In this document: positions 49,960 to 59,183 of the stretch, one piece after another | Numbering within the stretch: the stretch's first letter is position 1 | Layout: every line of letters begins with the position of its first letter | Assembly: GCA_029239235.1 (NCBI GenBank) | Contig: JAQZBD010000001.1 | Span: 1 to 64,000, forward strand | From: Herbinix sp. | GTDB taxonomy: Bacteria > Bacillota > Clostridia > Lachnospirales > Lachnospiraceae | Direction: 5' to 3' | DNA length: 64,000 nucleotides | Made by a program: the position numbers and the translations under genes | The notes under the pieces: generated by a model | The model's database searches: none | Told to the model about the DNA's origin: nothing | Seen by the model: only the letters and a program-made list of their open reading frames with translations

Positions 49960-51381
49960 CTATTCCTCTGCTGCTTTAAGCATAATAGCACATTCCACAC
50001 GTTTTTTCTGAAGCTCACAGCCAATATCATAAGCATCATTAATATCACCATGGAATTTAAAGGAGTTTGCTGCACATCCGCCGCTGCAATAGAATTTTGC
50101 AAAACAATCCCGGCATTTATCTTTGGAATATACATTACAATGCTTAAAATCCTGCACCATGTCCGGTGTCTTCACACCTTCGAACACATTTCCCATCAGA
50201 TATTGTTCTTCTCCAACAAACTGATGACAGGGATACAGATCTCCCCATGGGGTCACTGCCAAATATTCTGTTCCTGAGCCACAGCCGGACAAGCGCTTCG
50301 CAACACATGGACCTCCGGAAAGATCTATCATAAAATGGAAGAAATTAAAATCCTTTCCTTCCTTTTTATACTCTAGCATCAGCTTTGCCAGCTTATCATA
50401 TTCCTCATATAGCTTTGGCAGATCTTCTTCCTTAATAGCATAGGGCTCTTCCGGCAATGCAACTACCGGCTCCACGGAAATCTGCTTAAAGCCCAGGTCA
50501 GCAAGATGCTTTACATCCTCACTAAAATCCAGATTATTATGAGTAAAGGTACCTCTCACATAATAATTGGTCTGATTTCTGCTTTCTGCAAGCTTTTTAA
50601 ATTTAGGAACTATGAGTTCATAGCTTCCCCTACCATTCCTGCTTGGGCGCATCTGATCGTTGATTTCCATACGTCCGTCGATACTGAGTACCACATTACT
50701 CATTTCCTGATTAGCAAATTCCATAATGTCATCATTCAGTAATACCCCATTTGTTGTCAGGGTGAAACGGAACTTCTTATTATGAGATTCTTCCAGCCCT
50801 CTACCGTATTTGACAAGATCCTTCACCACCTGGAAATTCATTAAAGGTTCCCCGCCGAAGAAATCCACTTCCAGATTTCTTCTTTTCCCTGAATTTGCAA
50901 TTAGAAAATCCAAGGCCTGTTTTCCAACTTCATAACTCATCAATTCTCGATGCCCTTTATATTCTCCCTCTTCTGCAAAGCAATATCTGCAGGCCAGGTT
51001 ACAATCATGGGCAATATGTAGACATAGAGCTTTCACTACTGTAGAACGTGATTTGAAATCCTTAATATAATTCTCATAGATATCCTGAGTAAATAAGGCA
51101 CCCTCTTGTTTCAGCTGTTCTACATCCTCAAGCACTTCATTAATCAAGTTAACCAGTGCATCTTTTTTATTCTCAAAACCTGTTATCTCTTCCTGTGAGA
51201 GAATTTCATCCAAAAGCTCTGCCTGACTATACTTTTCAAGCATTGCCGCTGCAATCTCTTCCCGCCCATTGTTTTCGTACATTCCGATGATATCATATGC
51301 CAAATCGTCAACTACATGAACCATTCCACTATTAACATCTAATACGATATTGTATCCATTATTTTTATACTGATGAACCAC
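49960..51381 (-). CDS. scfB: Thioether cross-link-forming SCIFF peptide maturase (radical SAM/SPASM)
   Basis: CNLACRYCFAEEGEYKGHRELMSYEVGKQALDFLI, FFGGEPLMNF, CRDCFAKFYCSGGCAAN; adjacent SCIFF precursor. Confidence 0.94.
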   Translation of the reverse strand: MVHQYKNNGYNIVLDVNSGMVHVVDDLAYDIIGMYENNGREEIAAAMLEKYSQAELLDEILSQEEITGFENKKDALVNLINEVLEDVEQLKQEGALFTQDIYENYIKDFKSRSTVVKALCLHIAHDCNLACRYCFAEEGEYKGHRELMSYEVGKQALDFLIANSGKRRNLEVDFFGGEPLMNFQVVKDLVKYGRGLEESHNKKFRFTLTTNGVLLNDDIMEFANQEMSNVVLSIDGRMEINDQMRPSRNGRGSYELIVPKFKKLAESRNQTNYYVRGTFTHNNLDFSEDVKHLADLGFKQISVEPVVALPEEPYAIKEEDLPKLYEEYDKLAKLMLEYKKEGKDFNFFHFMIDLSGGPCVAKRLSGCGSGTEYLAVTPWGDLYPCHQFVGEEQYLMGNVFEGVKTPDMVQDFKHCNVYSKDKCRDCFAKFYCSGGCAANSFKFHGDINDAYDIGCELQKKRVECAIMLKAAEE

Positions 51382-51467
51382 GGTTAATCCTCCTATTACC
51401 TAAACAAATGAATTGATTTTTCAACTCATATTTATATCCTGACTATTATCTTTCACAACGAATAGGA

Positions 51468-51530
51468 CTGTCTTAAAATATCTTCCGTAAATTATGTCTC
51501 GCACCGAAAAATATTTTAAGGCAGCCCCAT
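51468..51530. repeat. Imperfect inverted repeat in scfA-scfB gap
   Basis: GGACTGTCTTAAAATAT...ATATTTTAAGGCAGCC. Confidence 0.6.
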
Positions 51531-51771
51531 ACCACCGATTGAATCAATAAACTGATCCATTACTTACAAAATTGAGAGAACGAATTCATATTTCCGAATC
51601 CATTCTCTCGTAGAAGATGTTTTATCTTCTTAAGTTGTTTTATCTTCTTAATTAGATTTATCTTCTTTGTTCACCTTCATCATCTTCTTTAAAGATGTAA
51701 TTCCAAAACAGATCTATTGCCCTCTAACGATAAGGTTCAGAGAACAATTACGTATTCTATGTACGAATTAT

Positions 51772-51912
51772 CTATTTGTTCTCACAGCTCTGATTTCCAA
51801 CTGTACAAGATGTCTTGCAAGCTGACTGACAGGATGTCTGGCATTCTCCGCAACCGCCTGTTTTCATAGTATCCTTAAGGTTTTTTGTGTTTAAAGTTTT
51901 GATATGTTTCAT
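51772..51912 (-). CDS. scfA: SCIFF ranthipeptide precursor (six Cys in forty-five)
   Basis: Hand translation MKHIKTLNTKNLKDTMKTGGCGECQTSCQSACKTSCTVGNQSCENK (46 aa, six Cys); absent from ORF track. Confidence 0.96.
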   Translation of the reverse strand: MKHIKTLNTKNLKDTMKTGGCGECQTSCQSACKTSCTVGNQSCENK

Positions 51913-52209
51913 TCTTCTACCTCCTTAACATCAATTAACTTCTTGTAATTATATCATAAGTATTTTCATAAGAAAAGAGTTTTTTGTAATAAAGACACAT
52001 TTCAACCAATTTAGGGATTTTTTTCAAAAGATGATTCAGGTGTTATAAGTCAAAGATCAAAATTATATTTTTAGAAAGGCATATTGTAACAGCTAGGTAT
52101 AGTATGATATAATATATGATATCGTAATTAAAACTACTTGAATTTCATTTGAAGAATCTAAAATTTAAGATCTTTCAGAATTAACATAAGAAAGGATTGG
52201 TATAATACA

Positions 52210-53079
52210 ATGAACAAATATATCATTACTACCGATACGACATGTGATTTACCAGAGGATTATGTCCAACAGCATAACATCGGCGTACTTCCCCTTTATT
52301 ACAATATGAATGGAACCGTATACGGAGAAGGAAATGTCCTGGAACCAAAGACGTTTTATGATATTATGCGAGGAGGAGCAATGCCTACAACAATGGCAGT
52401 TAATCCTGATATAGCACGTAAAGTATTTACCCGCTTCCTTGATGAAGGCTATGATATACTGCACATCGCTTTTTCTTCTGCATTAAGCGGAAGCTGCTCC
52501 GTAGCCGGGACTGTTGCAAGAGAGCTATGTGACGAACGTGCGAATGCCAAAATTATTGTAATTGATTCTCTTTGTGCTTCCCTTGGTGAAGGTCTTCTGA
52601 TACACAAGGCTGTGATGTTACAAGAGGCTGGTAAGACTCTTGAAGAAACTGTGGAGTGGCTTGAGGCCAACAAATTAAATCTGTGCCACATGTTTACCGT
52701 AGACGATTTGCATCATTTGCATCGTGGCGGGCGTGTATCCAAGGCTACTGCCATTATCGGCACTCTAATCAATGTTAAGCCGGTTCTACATGTTGATAAT
52801 GAAGGACGACTGATTCCTTTGAACAATGTAAGAGGCAGAAAAAAAGCTTTAATATCTCTAGTTGATACCATGGGCGAGAAGATTAAGAATTATTCCGGCA
52901 CGAATGATATCATTTTCATTAGTCATGGTGATTGTCTTGAGGATGCACAATTTGTTGCAGATCAGATTAAAGAGCGCTTTGGTATTAATAACTTCTTGAT
53001 TAGCTATGTTAGTCCTACCATCGGAGCACATTCCGGACCTGGTACGGTAGCATTGTTCTTTATGGGAAGTCAAAGATAG
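52210..53079 (+). CDS. DegV family fatty-acid-binding protein
   Basis: IITTDTTCDLPEDY, AFSSALSGSCSVA, DSLCASLGEGLLI, HRGGRVSKATAIIGTLINVKP. Confidence 0.94.
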   Translation: MNKYIITTDTTCDLPEDYVQQHNIGVLPLYYNMNGTVYGEGNVLEPKTFYDIMRGGAMPTTMAVNPDIARKVFTRFLDEGYDILHIAFSSALSGSCSVAGTVARELCDERANAKIIVIDSLCASLGEGLLIHKAVMLQEAGKTLEETVEWLEANKLNLCHMFTVDDLHHLHRGGRVSKATAIIGTLINVKPVLHVDNEGRLIPLNNVRGRKKALISLVDTMGEKIKNYSGTNDIIFISHGDCLEDAQFVADQIKERFGINNFLISYVSPTIGAHSGPGTVALFFMGSQR

Positions 53080-53184
53080 TAAATCAATAGAATAAAGAAA
53101 CAGCAAATCATTTGATTAGTTCGTTCGTAATTTCTTTGGTATATACAAATTGAATTAAGGAAATAATTTAACTGTCATAAATTG

Positions 53185-53239
53185 AAAAGCTTGATCACTG
53201 GGATATGCATTCCTATCCTATAATGTGATCAAGCTTTTT
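53185..53239. terminator. Bidirectional terminator between degV and convergent small ORF
   Basis: AAAAGCTTGATCAC...GTGATCAAGCTTTTT. Confidence 0.85.
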
Positions 53240-53244
53240 ATTAG

Positions 53245-53457
53245 TTAACGATATGTGTCCCCCTTATGCAGATTGGAAACCACTTCTGTAACACGGTTTC
53301 TTGCTTCGTCCCCTGTTGATGAGCCTTCAATATAATCAACTAATTGCTTTTTACTGCTATCCGAAAGTCTCACAAAATTCGTCATTGCATCCATATCTAA
53401 TGCTAATCTCATCCCCAAGCCCACCGGTAACTGGTGCTCATTATCTATTAAACTCAC
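53245..53457 (-). CDS. Small conserved-looking hypothetical protein
   Basis: 70-aa ORF with SD-like sequence; LSDSSKKQLVDYIEGSSTGDEARNRV. Confidence 0.65.
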   Translation of the reverse strand: MSLIDNEHQLPVGLGMRLALDMDAMTNFVRLSDSSKKQLVDYIEGSSTGDEARNRVTEVVSNLHKGDTYR

Positions 53458-53712
53458 TCATCTCACACCCTTTCTATTAACACTTTAAAATCCATCTCTC
53501 GCTTTTTAACAATGATATATTAATAAAGCCTACTTTTATTGTCTCACCATTTACTGAATTTATGTGAATTTTTCTTTCCTCATTTTTCAATTTTCGCTAT
53601 AAAATGACTTTAATTATGATATTAAGGCCAAAATCTTCTTTACTCAACCTCGCTGAATGTATACGCATTTATTATATGGTTTGCCCGACAAATGCCTTTC
53701 TAAGACTAGCGC

Positions 53713-53835
53713 AGTGAATATGGGTGCATATATATCCATATGGGCGAAGACCGGGCCTCCCGTGATTGCCTGCACTCGGCAATCATGGGATGTTAAAGGC
53801 GAGCCCAGGTGGATATATATGCACCCATATTCACT
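53713..53835. repeat. Long-stem structured intergenic element, copy C
   Basis: Perfect 26-bp arms AGTGAATATGGGTGCATATATATCCA / TGGATATATATGCACCCATATTCACT. Confidence 0.92.
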
Positions 53836-53872
53836 TCACACCCTAAATCTCGTACATTTGACGCCAAAATCA

Positions 53873-54658
53873 TTATATAGTATATTCCAACTGCGGCTGG
53901 GAACTAGCCAAATGCAATTTTTCAAGAATAACACCGCGTATCGACAAAAACTCCGATCCTCCACGGTCACGAGGATGTGACAGTTTGATGTTCATTATTT
54001 CACTAATCTTACCTGGACGTGGTGTCATAATGACAATCCGGTCACTTAGATAAATCGCTTCATCCACATCGTGGGTCACAAGTATCATGGTTGCATCATT
54101 TTCTTTGCGAAGCTCCAATAGTTTATCCTGAATGTCTGCCCGGGTAAAGGAATCAAGCGCTCCCATCGGCTCATCGAGAAGCAGTGCCTTCGGCTTATTA
54201 ATCAGCGCACGTGCAATTGCTACTCGTTGTGCCATACCGCCGCTGATCTGATGGGGAAAGGCCTTCTCAAAGCCGTTTAATCCGATCAAATCAATATAGT
54301 GAACAACCTGACTTTTGTTTTGCCGGTAGACACGCCTTGCCTTCAAGCCTGTAGCAATATTTTGTTCCACTGTCAGCCAGGGGAATAATCCGCCTTGTTG
54401 AAAAACATACCCTCTTTGGGGATCTGGCTCCGTGATTTCCTGTCCGGCAAGTGTTAGTAGCCCGGTCTCCGGCAAATCAAGTCCGGCAATAAGACGCAGC
54501 AAGGTCGTTTTCCCGCATCCGGAGGAGCCGATGATTGACACAAATTCACCGCGTTTAACGGTAAGATTAATATCCTTTAGCGCTTCCACCGTATTGTCTT
54601 TATCATCTATATAGGTGCGGTTAACATTTTTGATTTCTATAATTGTATCATTCTCCAA
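53873..54658 (-). CDS. ABC transporter ATP-binding protein (nitrate/sulfonate/taurine family)
   Basis: [50 protein letters not shown]. Confidence 0.93.
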   Translation of the reverse strand: MENDTIIEIKNVNRTYIDDKDNTVEALKDINLTVKRGEFVSIIGSSGCGKTTLLRLIAGLDLPETGLLTLAGQEITEPDPQRGYVFQQGGLFPWLTVEQNIATGLKARRVYRQNKSQVVHYIDLIGLNGFEKAFPHQISGGMAQRVAIARALINKPKALLLDEPMGALDSFTRADIQDKLLELRKENDATMILVTHDVDEAIYLSDRIVIMTPRPGKISEIMNIKLSHPRDRGGSEFLSIRGVILEKLHLASSQPQLEYTI

Positions 54659-55712
54659 TTCTTTTCACCAAGCCTTTCTGCCACCTTAGCACATGACTCT
54701 GAATCAAGCTAATGACTTCCATAATCAGACTGAACAATACTGCCATTACAAGAATCGCCGCAAAAACCTTGTAATAAGCACTCCACACCTTTGACGTGTT
54801 GATGTAATAGCCAAGTCCGCCCGGCTGCCCCATCATTTCTGCCATAACAAGTGTTGTAAATGCAAAGCCATTTGCGTTCGAGATACCGGTAAAAATCTGT
54901 GGTATCGCATGAGGAATTGCCACATGGAATACCAGAAAGGGCGTCTTCGCCCCAAGAGTACGCGCAACCTCAAACTGCGACTTTTGAGTACTTTGAATGC
55001 CCTGGGCTGTCAATGATGCAATGGAAAACCATGCGCAGATTACAATCAAAAATGCTGCCGCTGAAAAGGGTGTAGGAAATAGCGTCAGCGCAAAGGGCAT
55101 CCAGGCTACTGCCGGTATTACACCGGTTATTTTCAAGACCGGATATACCCAATAATATACCTTCGGAAACCATCCAATAAGAATACCGGTACCTACACCG
55201 AATATTACTCCGAGCACAAAGCCAATGGTGAACAAACGAAGGGAATACAAGGTGTTTTGGCATATGTAATCACCTTCCATCATAAACGCCTCGATAATAC
55301 GGGCTGGCCCCGGGAAAAATGGTTGAGGAAGTAACAGCAGCTTGGTTCCCAATATATCCCAGACAGCCAGTGCAATACCAATTGCAAATCGAAACGGAGC
55401 GCGCTTGGCAAACTTTATCCTCCTGTCGACATCGAAGAATGAGTAGGCAGAAATACCGAGATACACCAGTATCAGCACCGCAAGAACAATACGGTAGGCA
55501 TCATTGATATCAATAATCAGGGAACCGTAGGCATATGCTGTTATCTTTACATCTGCAATCTGTCTGACAGACAAATTAGCAATGATTGCAACTGCTAAAC
55601 CTATCACCGTAAATGCTGTAATTAGTAAATACTTTTTATTAGTTATGCGTTTTTTACCGTTCCTCCCCTGGTTTAACAAGGGGGGAACGGTTGATTGTTT
55701 TATTATGCTCAA
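54648..55712 (-). CDS. ABC transporter permease (nitrate/sulfonate/taurine family)
   Basis: EVARTLGAKTPFLVFHVAIPHAIPQIFTGI EAA loop; N-terminal additional TM segments. Confidence 0.9.
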   Translation of the reverse strand: MSIIKQSTVPPLLNQGRNGKKRITNKKYLLITAFTVIGLAVAIIANLSVRQIADVKITAYAYGSLIIDINDAYRIVLAVLILVYLGISAYSFFDVDRRIKFAKRAPFRFAIGIALAVWDILGTKLLLLPQPFFPGPARIIEAFMMEGDYICQNTLYSLRLFTIGFVLGVIFGVGTGILIGWFPKVYYWVYPVLKITGVIPAVAWMPFALTLFPTPFSAAAFLIVICAWFSIASLTAQGIQSTQKSQFEVARTLGAKTPFLVFHVAIPHAIPQIFTGISNANGFAFTTLVMAEMMGQPGGLGYYINTSKVWSAYYKVFAAILVMAVLFSLIMEVISLIQSHVLRWQKGLVKRIGE

Positions 55713-55724
55713 GGCATCTGCCTC

Positions 55725-56855
55725 CTATTGACCTAATGTAAGGTCTATTTTTTGATATGCTTTTTTTACAAACTCTTCAGGATTCGTTTTCAGATATCCT
55801 ATGTTATACAGCTCAGTAGCAAAATAGAGTACATCGGACCCTACATCCTGCTTATTAACCTCATGGTCATGAGCGGATGGATAAGAATAATGCTTCACAA
55901 GCTCTACAGCAAGCTCTTGATCTTCAATTGCGGAATATTTGCCATCAATAATAAGCTGAACGGCTTCTTCGGCATTCTCAGAAATCCAGTTCTGTGCTTT
56001 ATGGTAAGCACGGAGTAATGCAGCTATTTTTTCAGGCTCCTCATTAAGCAGCTTTTCAGAAGCATAGAGGAAGCAGCAATACTTGCCTGCAAAGGTAGGA
56101 TCAGTGGAAAGATCAAAGATAACCTTGTAATTGCCGGTCTTTTCCTGAACTGAACCAAATGGATCCCATAACGCAGCTACATCGATATCTCCCTTGTTGA
56201 GCGCTTCCACTTCAAGATTACCATCGTCAAAAGGAAGGAACTCTACTTCGCCATCCTCTGGCTTTGCGGAAATTCCAGCCTTCTCAAGCCATACAGAAGC
56301 TACCTGGTGAGGAGTACCACCGATTTCATCCACACCAATTTTCAAGCCCTTAAGATCCTCGGCACTTTCAATGGTTGAATCCTTTCTAACAAGAAACTTA
56401 ATACAACCGTTGTGTAAACCGTCTACAACCTTAACCTTAACGTCATTCTCAATGGACGGGAAGAACTGAAAATCACCATTTACAATCGGGATTGTTCCGT
56501 TGTTCAGACCAATTTTACGTGTTTCAGCGTTAGCAGAGATGAGTGTCACATCAAATCCTTCTTCTGCAAAGAAGCCCTTTTCATATGCGATATAAATGGG
56601 AGCGGCACAAAGTGCTCCTTCCTTGCCGGGAATGTCAATTTTCCCATACTTGTATTCAACAGTTTCGGCTGCAGGCGCTTCAGTAGGTGCGGTTGTAGCT
56701 GCGGTTGCAGGCTCGGTTGTGGATACACTTTCGCTGCTATCCTCGTTGGTAGTGGTACTGCTCTCTTCAACCGGCTTACCGGCGCAAGCGGTGAGCAGCA
56801 GATTGAGGGTGAGTGCAAGCGCTATCAGGCTTGCAAATTTTCTTAGTTTTCTCAT
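55725..56855 (-). CDS. ABC transporter substrate-binding lipoprotein (NMT1/SsuA-like)
   Basis: LLLTACAG lipobox, Thr/Ala-rich linker, APIYIAYEKGFFAEEGFDVTLI. Confidence 0.92.
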   Translation of the reverse strand: MRKLRKFASLIALALTLNLLLTACAGKPVEESSTTTNEDSSESVSTTEPATAATTAPTEAPAAETVEYKYGKIDIPGKEGALCAAPIYIAYEKGFFAEEGFDVTLISANAETRKIGLNNGTIPIVNGDFQFFPSIENDVKVKVVDGLHNGCIKFLVRKDSTIESAEDLKGLKIGVDEIGGTPHQVASVWLEKAGISAKPEDGEVEFLPFDDGNLEVEALNKGDIDVAALWDPFGSVQEKTGNYKVIFDLSTDPTFAGKYCCFLYASEKLLNEEPEKIAALLRAYHKAQNWISENAEEAVQLIIDGKYSAIEDQELAVELVKHYSYPSAHDHEVNKQDVGSDVLYFATELYNIGYLKTNPEEFVKKAYQKIDLTLGQ

Positions 56856-56970
56856 GGTTAATAACTCCTCCTAAAATTTATTATGTTCCCGCTTTCAGCG
56901 TGTAACATTTATTATAAATATGTTTAATAGGTTTTAGGTCAAAAAAATAAGTTATTTATCTATTAAACTC

Positions 56971-57123
56971 TTAATTTGGATCGGCAATTAATTTTGCCAC
57001 ATCCTTATGCCTGGTCAATCTATGTATTCGATTCTTCCATATCAGCTTTACAGCTATAGCTTCCTCTCACCATTCATCGTCTGCAGCGACTTGGCACTGA
57101 GATTGATTTTGTTCTAATGCCAT
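56971..57123 (-). CDS. Candidate 50-residue selenoprotein (or nonsense-interrupted small gene) with in-frame UGA at codon 19
   Basis: SD AGGAGG 7 nt before ATG; MALEQNQSQCQVAADDEW-[UGA]-EEAIAVKLIWKNRIHRLTRHKDVAKLIADPN-TAA; SECIS-like hairpin just after UGA. Confidence 0.35.
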
Positions 57124-57261
57124 AAGCTTTCCTCCTTTTAACCTTTATATTTATTACCATTGTTACCACTAAAGACAGCACCTTGGAATTGCGCCTCATA
57201 AGCTAAACATTTGCCTTGAAGAAACAAGTTGAGGCAGCAAATTATTTCGTGGGTAATAAAA

Positions 57262-57304
57262 AACAGGAGACTAAAAACATAAAATATGTTTTTAACCTCC
57301 TGTT
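57262..57304 (-). terminator. Hairpin terminator downstream of L-serine dehydratase
   Basis: AACAGGAG ... CTCCTGTT with inner TAAAAACATA/TATGTTTTTA stem. Confidence 0.75.
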
Positions 57305-57435
57305 GTCCGGTCAGTTAAATTATTAATTTTTATATCAGATTTACGATTTATTAGTATTTTAGATAGGATAAAACAATATGTCTGATATGTCAAGTATGAT
57401 TTTAAAATTATTTAGCTTAAATTACATATGATTTT

Positions 57436-59013
57436 TCAAACTACTGCCCTGTTCTTCTTAAACTCCTCCTCACAGCGTTTGGCTGTAGGAGTTGTGCAGC
57501 ATCCTCCTTTCGAGGTACAGAGAAGCTCTGGTGGCATTCCTTTACCTACTAGGTCCAGTGCCTGAACCATCTCATCATAAGGAATTACTGCCTGAGAACC
57601 TGCAAGAGCGAGGTCAGCGTATACCACTGCCAAACTTGCTGCAGCAATAACCCGACTGAAGCAGGGTGCCTCATATCCACCAATCACGGGGTCGCAGGGC
57701 AGCCCGATAAAGGTCTGGAGAGCCAATGAAGCTGCATTTTCTATTTGATGCCCATTCCCTCCGCACATCTCAACAATAGCCGCTGCTCCCATAGCGCAGC
57801 ATACGCCGCACTCACCTCCACACCCGACTACTTCCCCGGTCGGACTGGTGTGAGTGTAGGAAATGGCTCCGATGCCTGCCGCTACAAAAAGTCCCCTTAA
57901 CAAATCATCCTCACTTAGACCATAAGCCTCTTTTACTGAAAGCATTGCAGAAAATAAATAACCTCCCCCGGTACCCATAGGGCCGGGAACGATAGGTACT
58001 CCAATTGTTTTTTGATTTACACCAATGGTACGCTTAATTACATTACCAATCACAGACCCACTCAAGACCCTTGAGCCCTTCTGGTAATCACTCCATAGCC
58101 CACTGTCCATGCGTTCAAACTCAGAAGCTTCCTTTTCTTCGTAGGTTTCATATGCCGCATTAATCTGTCTATGTAAGATATGTTTCAGTTCTTTCATATA
58201 CTCAATCACTTTTTCTTCCGGCCATAATGAGGAAGCCATTTCATATTCTACCGCTGCCTGGCTCATACTGATTTTACGTTCAGAAGCTATATGGCGCCAT
58301 TCCGACACAGTCTTAAAAAGCTGAGTCATTCTATTACGCTGAAATACAACGGGTAATACCGGATTCAAAAGCTCTATTCTTACATCTGCAAATTCAGCTT
58401 TAATACGAGCAATACCCGGAGGTTCAGAATATTTATAAAAGTTCAGAGTTCGTTCCTGATTTATTATTATTCCACTTTCCAGATATTCGCCGGTTATTTG
58501 TAGTAGGCTCTTCTCCTGCACAGCAGAAATCGCTGAGAATACTAATAAAACATAGGTTTCTCCAATCAAATTGACCTCAAAACCATCCAGTTTCTTAATA
58601 CACACCATACCACCGCCGGTAGAATCACCGACGAGCTCAACCGTTTTACCGCTGATACCTCTAAGCACGATTTTAATGGAATTCAAATGACTGCTTTCCT
58701 TCATCTGATCAAATATATAGCTGTATTTCAGCCCTTCATTTTGGGCTATATTAAATACCTGATTAATTCTCTCATCTTCCGGACCAAATCCTAGAACTCC
58801 CGAGAGCATCCCTTTATCTTCCTTCATAATACCAAAGGTACCTGCAAAGGAGCCTTCCGTATCCATGATAAATCTAGCTTCCACCGGCTGCTCACCAAGA
58901 AACGATCTGGCTAATAAACCAATTCTGCAGGGTGCTGCCGTATGAGAACTTGAACCAGGTTGCATAATTGGTCCAAAAACGTCATTAAAAAAATCAGGGT
59001 AATTCATCATCAT
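57436..59013 (-). CDS. L-serine ammonia-lyase, iron-sulfur type, single-chain
   Basis: N-term GPIMQPGSSSHTAAPCRIGLLAR (beta domain); GCGGECGVCCAMGAAAIVEMCGG and LPCDPVIGGYEAPC (alpha domain cluster Cys). Confidence 0.88.
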   Translation of the reverse strand: MMMNYPDFFNDVFGPIMQPGSSSHTAAPCRIGLLARSFLGEQPVEARFIMDTEGSFAGTFGIMKEDKGMLSGVLGFGPEDERINQVFNIAQNEGLKYSYIFDQMKESSHLNSIKIVLRGISGKTVELVGDSTGGGMVCIKKLDGFEVNLIGETYVLLVFSAISAVQEKSLLQITGEYLESGIIINQERTLNFYKYSEPPGIARIKAEFADVRIELLNPVLPVVFQRNRMTQLFKTVSEWRHIASERKISMSQAAVEYEMASSLWPEEKVIEYMKELKHILHRQINAAYETYEEKEASEFERMDSGLWSDYQKGSRVLSGSVIGNVIKRTIGVNQKTIGVPIVPGPMGTGGGYLFSAMLSVKEAYGLSEDDLLRGLFVAAGIGAISYTHTSPTGEVVGCGGECGVCCAMGAAAIVEMCGGNGHQIENAASLALQTFIGLPCDPVIGGYEAPCFSRVIAAASLAVVYADLALAGSQAVIPYDEMVQALDLVGKGMPPELLCTSKGGCCTTPTAKRCEEEFKKNRAVV

Positions 59014-59056
59014 ATGATCTACTCCTTAACAAACGTCACAGTTCTTTATCAAAGGA

Positions 59057-59102
59057 AAAAGCTGATATAACATTCCATACATATATGTTATATCAGCTTT
59101 TA
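59057..59102 (-). terminator. Intrinsic terminator downstream of pepF
   Basis: AAAAGCTGATATAACAT...ATGTTATATCAGCTTTT. Confidence 0.85.
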
Positions 59103-59183
59103 TGATTTGTCAAGAGTTCTTTACGCTCCCTACTATATTTTCTCAATCAAAATTTTCTAAATCAATTTCCTTATACATGCATG

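Noticed and set aside
51468-51530. Intact insertion sequence
   Set aside because: Only an imperfect inverted repeat; no transposase ORF nearby.
57124-57260. Known riboswitch in the leader of the candidate selenoprotein gene
   Set aside because: A GCCTCA/TGAGGC multi-branch fold is possible, but no recognised consensus (TPP, SAM, ZTP, fluoride or guanidine) was found.
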